A stretch of DNA of 64,000 nucleotides from Gemmatimonadota bacterium (GTDB taxonomy: Bacteria > Gemmatimonadota > Gemmatimonadetes > Longimicrobiales > Gaopeijiaceae): positions 1-64,000 of the forward strand of contig JAOUPR010000005.1 of assembly GCA_029879725.1 (NCBI GenBank). Reading direction: 5' to 3'. Position 1 is the stretch's first letter. Every line of letters starts with the position of its first letter. This document shows, one piece after another, positions 61,706 to 64,000 of the stretch. The translations under genes were made by a program, and so were the position numbers. The notes beneath the pieces are model-generated. The model saw only the letters and a list, made by a program, of their open reading frames with translations. It made no database searches and was not told the DNA's origin.

Positions 61706-62743
61706 CTATCCTTCGGACAACCCCGCGGCGGCGGCGTCGAACTCGCGGAGGAATGCCTGTTTGTCCGGCCAGGAGAGGAACGCGCTCTCGAACCCCATGC
61801 GTGCCACCCGGACGAGTTCGCTCCATGTGAATCCGAGGTGTTCCGCCATGAGCTCGTATTCCCGCGTGAGGGTCGTGCCCGAGATGAGGATGTTGTCCGT
61901 GTTGAGCGTCACCACGATGCCCTCGTCGAAGTACCTCCGGATCGGGTGATCGGCGAGGGTTTCGACCACGCGCGTCTGCACGTTGGAGGTGGGGCAGATC
62001 TCCAGGGGAATGCGGAGATCGCGCACGTAGGCCATGAGGTCCGCGTCCTCGAAGAGGCGGGTGCCGTGTCCGATGCGGTTGGCGCGGCAGTAGTGGAGCG
62101 CCTGGTGGATGGACTCGGGACCGTAGGCCTCACCGGCGTGGATGGTGGTGGGCATGTTGCGGTTGATGACCGTGAAGAAGGCGTTCTTGTGCTTCTTCGC
62201 CGGATAGTTGTACTCGGCTCCGGCCAGGTCGAAGGCGACCACGCCACGCCCCTTGTACGCCACCGTGAGGTCCGCCAGATCCCGGGAGGTCTCGGGCTCC
62301 ATGTTCCGGATTCCGCAGATGATGATGGCCGTGCGGATCCCCGTCTCCTCCTCGGCCCGGCGCAACCCGCGGAGGGGGGCGTCCACGGTTTCCGGGAGGG
62401 GAAGCCCCGCCTGGGTGTGGAGGATGGGGGAGTAGCGCACCTCCATGTACCGGACGCCTTCCCGGTGATTGTCGATGGCCAACTCGTAGGCGATACGCTC
62501 CAGCGCGTCGGCGTGCTGCATGACCGAGAGGGTGAGGCGGAAGCGATCAAGGTACTCCTCCAGGTTCCGCGTATCGCTGGCCAACATGTACCCGGCCAGC
62601 TCCTGGAGGTCTGTGCTGGGGAGCTCCTTCCCGTACTCGCGGGCGAGTTCCAGCATCGTCTCCGGGCGGAGGCTCCCGTCCAGGTGGACGTGGAGTTCGG
62701 TCTTGGGCAGCGCGCGCAGGCGCTCGACGGTGGGGCGGGTCAT
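61706..62743 (-). CDS. add: Adenosine deaminase
   Basis: This 345-aa TIM-barrel deaminase converts adenosine to inosine. Zinc and catalytic residues are present: His18/His20 in ELHVHLDGS, HAGEAYGPESI (His and Glu), RIGHGTRL and LNTDN. The last normally reads TDD in animal enzymes; TDN is, as I recall, the form in several bacterial ADA groups. Some relatives prefer other adenine nucleosides, so substrate is probable rather than certain. It lies 15 nt downstream of purF on the same strand. Confidence 0.88.
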   Translation of the reverse strand: MTRPTVERLRALPKTELHVHLDGSLRPETMLELAREYGKELPSTDLQELAGYMLASDTRNLEEYLDRFRLTLSVMQHADALERIAYELAIDNHREGVRYMEVRYSPILHTQAGLPLPETVDAPLRGLRRAEEETGIRTAIIICGIRNMEPETSRDLADLTVAYKGRGVVAFDLAGAEYNYPAKKHKNAFFTVINRNMPTTIHAGEAYGPESIHQALHYCRANRIGHGTRLFEDADLMAYVRDLRIPLEICPTSNVQTRVVETLADHPIRRYFDEGIVVTLNTDNILISGTTLTREYELMAEHLGFTWSELVRVARMGFESAFLSWPDKQAFLREFDAAAAGLSEG

Positions 62744-62758
62744 GGTGGGTCTACTCCG

Positions 62759-64000
62759 TCAACACTTGGGTGGCCCGTCGGGTGAGGAGAGGCCACGTTC
62801 GACATCGATGAGGGGGGCCGGGTACTCCCCCGAGAAGCAGGCGGTGCAGTACGGTCCGGCTTCGGCCACGGCGCCCACCATCCCTTCCAGGGAGAGGTAG
62901 CCCAGGGAGTCCACCGCCAGGTCCTTCGCGATCCCGGCGACGTCCAGCCGTGATCCGATGAGCTCTCCCTTGGTGGGCATGTCGATCCCGTAGAAGCAGG
63001 GGTGACGCACCGGGGGGCTGGCGATGCGGAAGTGGACTTCGCTGGCTCCTGCCTGGCGGAGCATCCTCACCAGGGAGCGGCTCGTGGTTCCCCGTACCAG
63101 GGAGTCGTCCACCACGACCACGCGCTTCCCGTCCAACACCTCCCGGACGGGGTTGTACTTCATGCGCGCGCCGAAGTCACGATCCTTCTGCGAGGGCTGG
63201 ATGAAGGTCCGGCCCACGTAGTGGTTCCGCAGGAGCCCCAACTCGAAGGGGATCCCGCTCTCCTCGCTGAAACCGAGGGCCGCGGAGTTGGCGCTGTCGG
63301 GGACGCTGATGACGGCGTCGGCCTCCACAGGGTTCTCCCGGGCCATCTGCCGGCCGAAGGCTCGCCGCGCGCGGTCCACGCTCATCCCCCAGATGTGGGA
63401 GTCCGGGCGGGCGAAATACACCAGCTCGAAGATGCACGGCGAGATGTGCGGCGCCGCCGGGAGGGGGCGGAGCTGGGTGAGCTTCCCCTGATGGATCTTG
63501 ATCACCTCTCCCGGCTCGATGTCGCGAACGTACTCCGCTCCCACGATGTCGAGGGCACACGTTTCGCTCACCACCATGTATCCCTTCCCCTTCCGTCCCA
63601 GGATGAGGGGGCGGAAGCCGCGCGGGTCCCGGGCGGCGTAGATGGTCTCCCCCACCGAGAGGACGATGGAGTAGGCCCCTTCCAGATGCGTGAAGGCGTC
63701 GTCCACCTGGGCGTCGACGGTATCGTGCCGGGACTTGGCGATGAGGTGGATCAGGATCTCCGAGTCCGAAGACGTGCGGAAGATGGCTCCCTCGTCCACC
63801 AGCCGATTCCGGAGGTCGAGCTGGTTGCACAGGTTCCCGTTGTGGGCCAGGGCCAGGTTCCCCCGGGCGTACCGGGCCACGATGGGCTGGACGTTCTCCA
63901 GGTTGTTGCCACCCGCGGTGGAGTACCGCACGTGTCCCACGGCGGTGGTGCCCTTCAACCCTTCCAGCTTTTCCGCGTCGAACACCTCCGACACCAGTCC
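62759..64000 (-). CDS. purF: Amidophosphoribosyltransferase PurF (5' end outside window)
   Basis: PurF makes 5-phosphoribosylamine, the first step of purine synthesis. About 413 residues are present; the N-terminus with the catalytic Cys lies beyond the window edge. Visible are GHVRYSTAG and NGN of the glutaminase domain, and VVVVDDSLVRGTTS, the PRPP-binding loop. Four Cys match the [4Fe-4S] ligands of Bacillus-type PurF: one in SPCIFELVYFARPDS, one in HPCFYGIDMP and two in YCTACFSG. add follows in the same transcript. Confidence 0.94.
   Translation of the reverse strand, partial: GLVSEVFDAEKLEGLKGTTAVGHVRYSTAGGNNLENVQPIVARYARGNLALAHNGNLCNQLDLRNRLVDEGAIFRTSSDSEILIHLIAKSRHDTVDAQVDDAFTHLEGAYSIVLSVGETIYAARDPRGFRPLILGRKGKGYMVVSETCALDIVGAEYVRDIEPGEVIKIHQGKLTQLRPLPAAPHISPCIFELVYFARPDSHIWGMSVDRARRAFGRQMARENPVEADAVISVPDSANSAALGFSEESGIPFELGLLRNHYVGRTFIQPSQKDRDFGARMKYNPVREVLDGKRVVVVDDSLVRGTTSRSLVRMLRQAGASEVHFRIASPPVRHPCFYGIDMPTKGELIGSRLDVAGIAKDLAVDSLGYLSLEGMVGAVAEAGPYCTACFSGEYPAPLIDVERGLSSPDGPPKC

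Noticed and set aside
1-64000. Mobile elements, phage, CRISPR or defence islands
   Set aside because: No transposase, integrase, regularly spaced repeat or known defence gene is visible, and composition is even throughout apart from short promoter regions.

Overview
This is a 64-kb stretch of high-GC, densely packed bacterial chromosome from a Gram-negative (diderm) bacterium. Lipoprotein and Tat signals, a probable outer-membrane barrel and a LapA-type protein support an outer membrane. MurE carries the DNPR motif expected for meso-diaminopimelate peptidoglycan. The gene families and the layout of the division cluster resemble Gemmatimonadota, but that is an inference from style; there is no rRNA or marker gene to settle it. 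I see no tRNA, rRNA, CRISPR array, insertion sequence, integrase or phage gene. The region reads as stable core and near-core chromosome.

Layout. (1) 1-2.7 kb: a hybrid sensor kinase with its own promoter and an inverted-repeat operator candidate. (2) 2.7-7.6 kb: a translationally coupled run of M19 dipeptidase, unknown membrane-anchored protein, 32-residue membrane microprotein, sodium/solute symporter and M28 peptidase, which looks like a peptide-scavenging unit. A strong hairpin separates it from a convergent secreted amidohydrolase (7.9-9.5 kb). (3) 9.7-15.1 kb: a molybdenum-enzyme cassette (FdhF/YdeP-type oxidoreductase, FdhD, MobA, MobB) coupled to a membrane acyltransferase. (4) 15.2-17.0 kb: a lipoprotein c-type cytochrome next to a Tat-exported flavin oxidoreductase. 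(5) 17.0-20.5 kb: a PAS histidine kinase coupled to an acyl-CoA ligase. (6) 20.5-25.1 kb: glycerophosphodiesterase, an unknown small protein, a DUF2911 lipoprotein, a hotdog thioesterase and a secreted TPR protein with its own promoter and a double hairpin terminator.

(7) 25.3-41.4 kb: the complete division and cell wall (dcw) operon mraZ-rsmH-ftsL-ftsI-murE-murF-mraY-murD-ftsW-murG-murC-ftsQ-ftsA-ftsZ. Most junctions overlap by 1-8 nt. It starts from a sigma70-like promoter followed by four TGGG boxes at an exact 10-bp pitch, a very good candidate MraZ autoregulatory site. murB and ddl are absent. The run continues with an M23 peptidase, a membrane protein with a VWA-like motif, ftsY and recG.

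(8) 47.9-64 kb: mostly housekeeping genes. They are asnS, a D-2-hydroxyacid dehydrogenase, mazG (opposite strand), alr-cdd-lipoprotein-outer-membrane protein, two methylthiotransferases (MtaB-like and MiaB), a LapA-domain protein, comEC, fbp (class I fructose-1,6-bisphosphatase), and on the minus strand purF (cut by the window edge) followed by add. asnS and fbp carry nearly identical promoters (TTGACC, 17-18 bp, TAACGT) whose -35 boxes touch or abut the upstream stop codon.

The most useful leads are the MraZ operator, the microprotein-symporter-peptidase unit, the Tat-flavoenzyme/cytochrome pair, the paired asnS/fbp promoters, and a hidden in-frame N-terminal extension of ComEC that appears to begin at a CTG codon. 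I did not find a clearly unprecedented defence or mobile system here.
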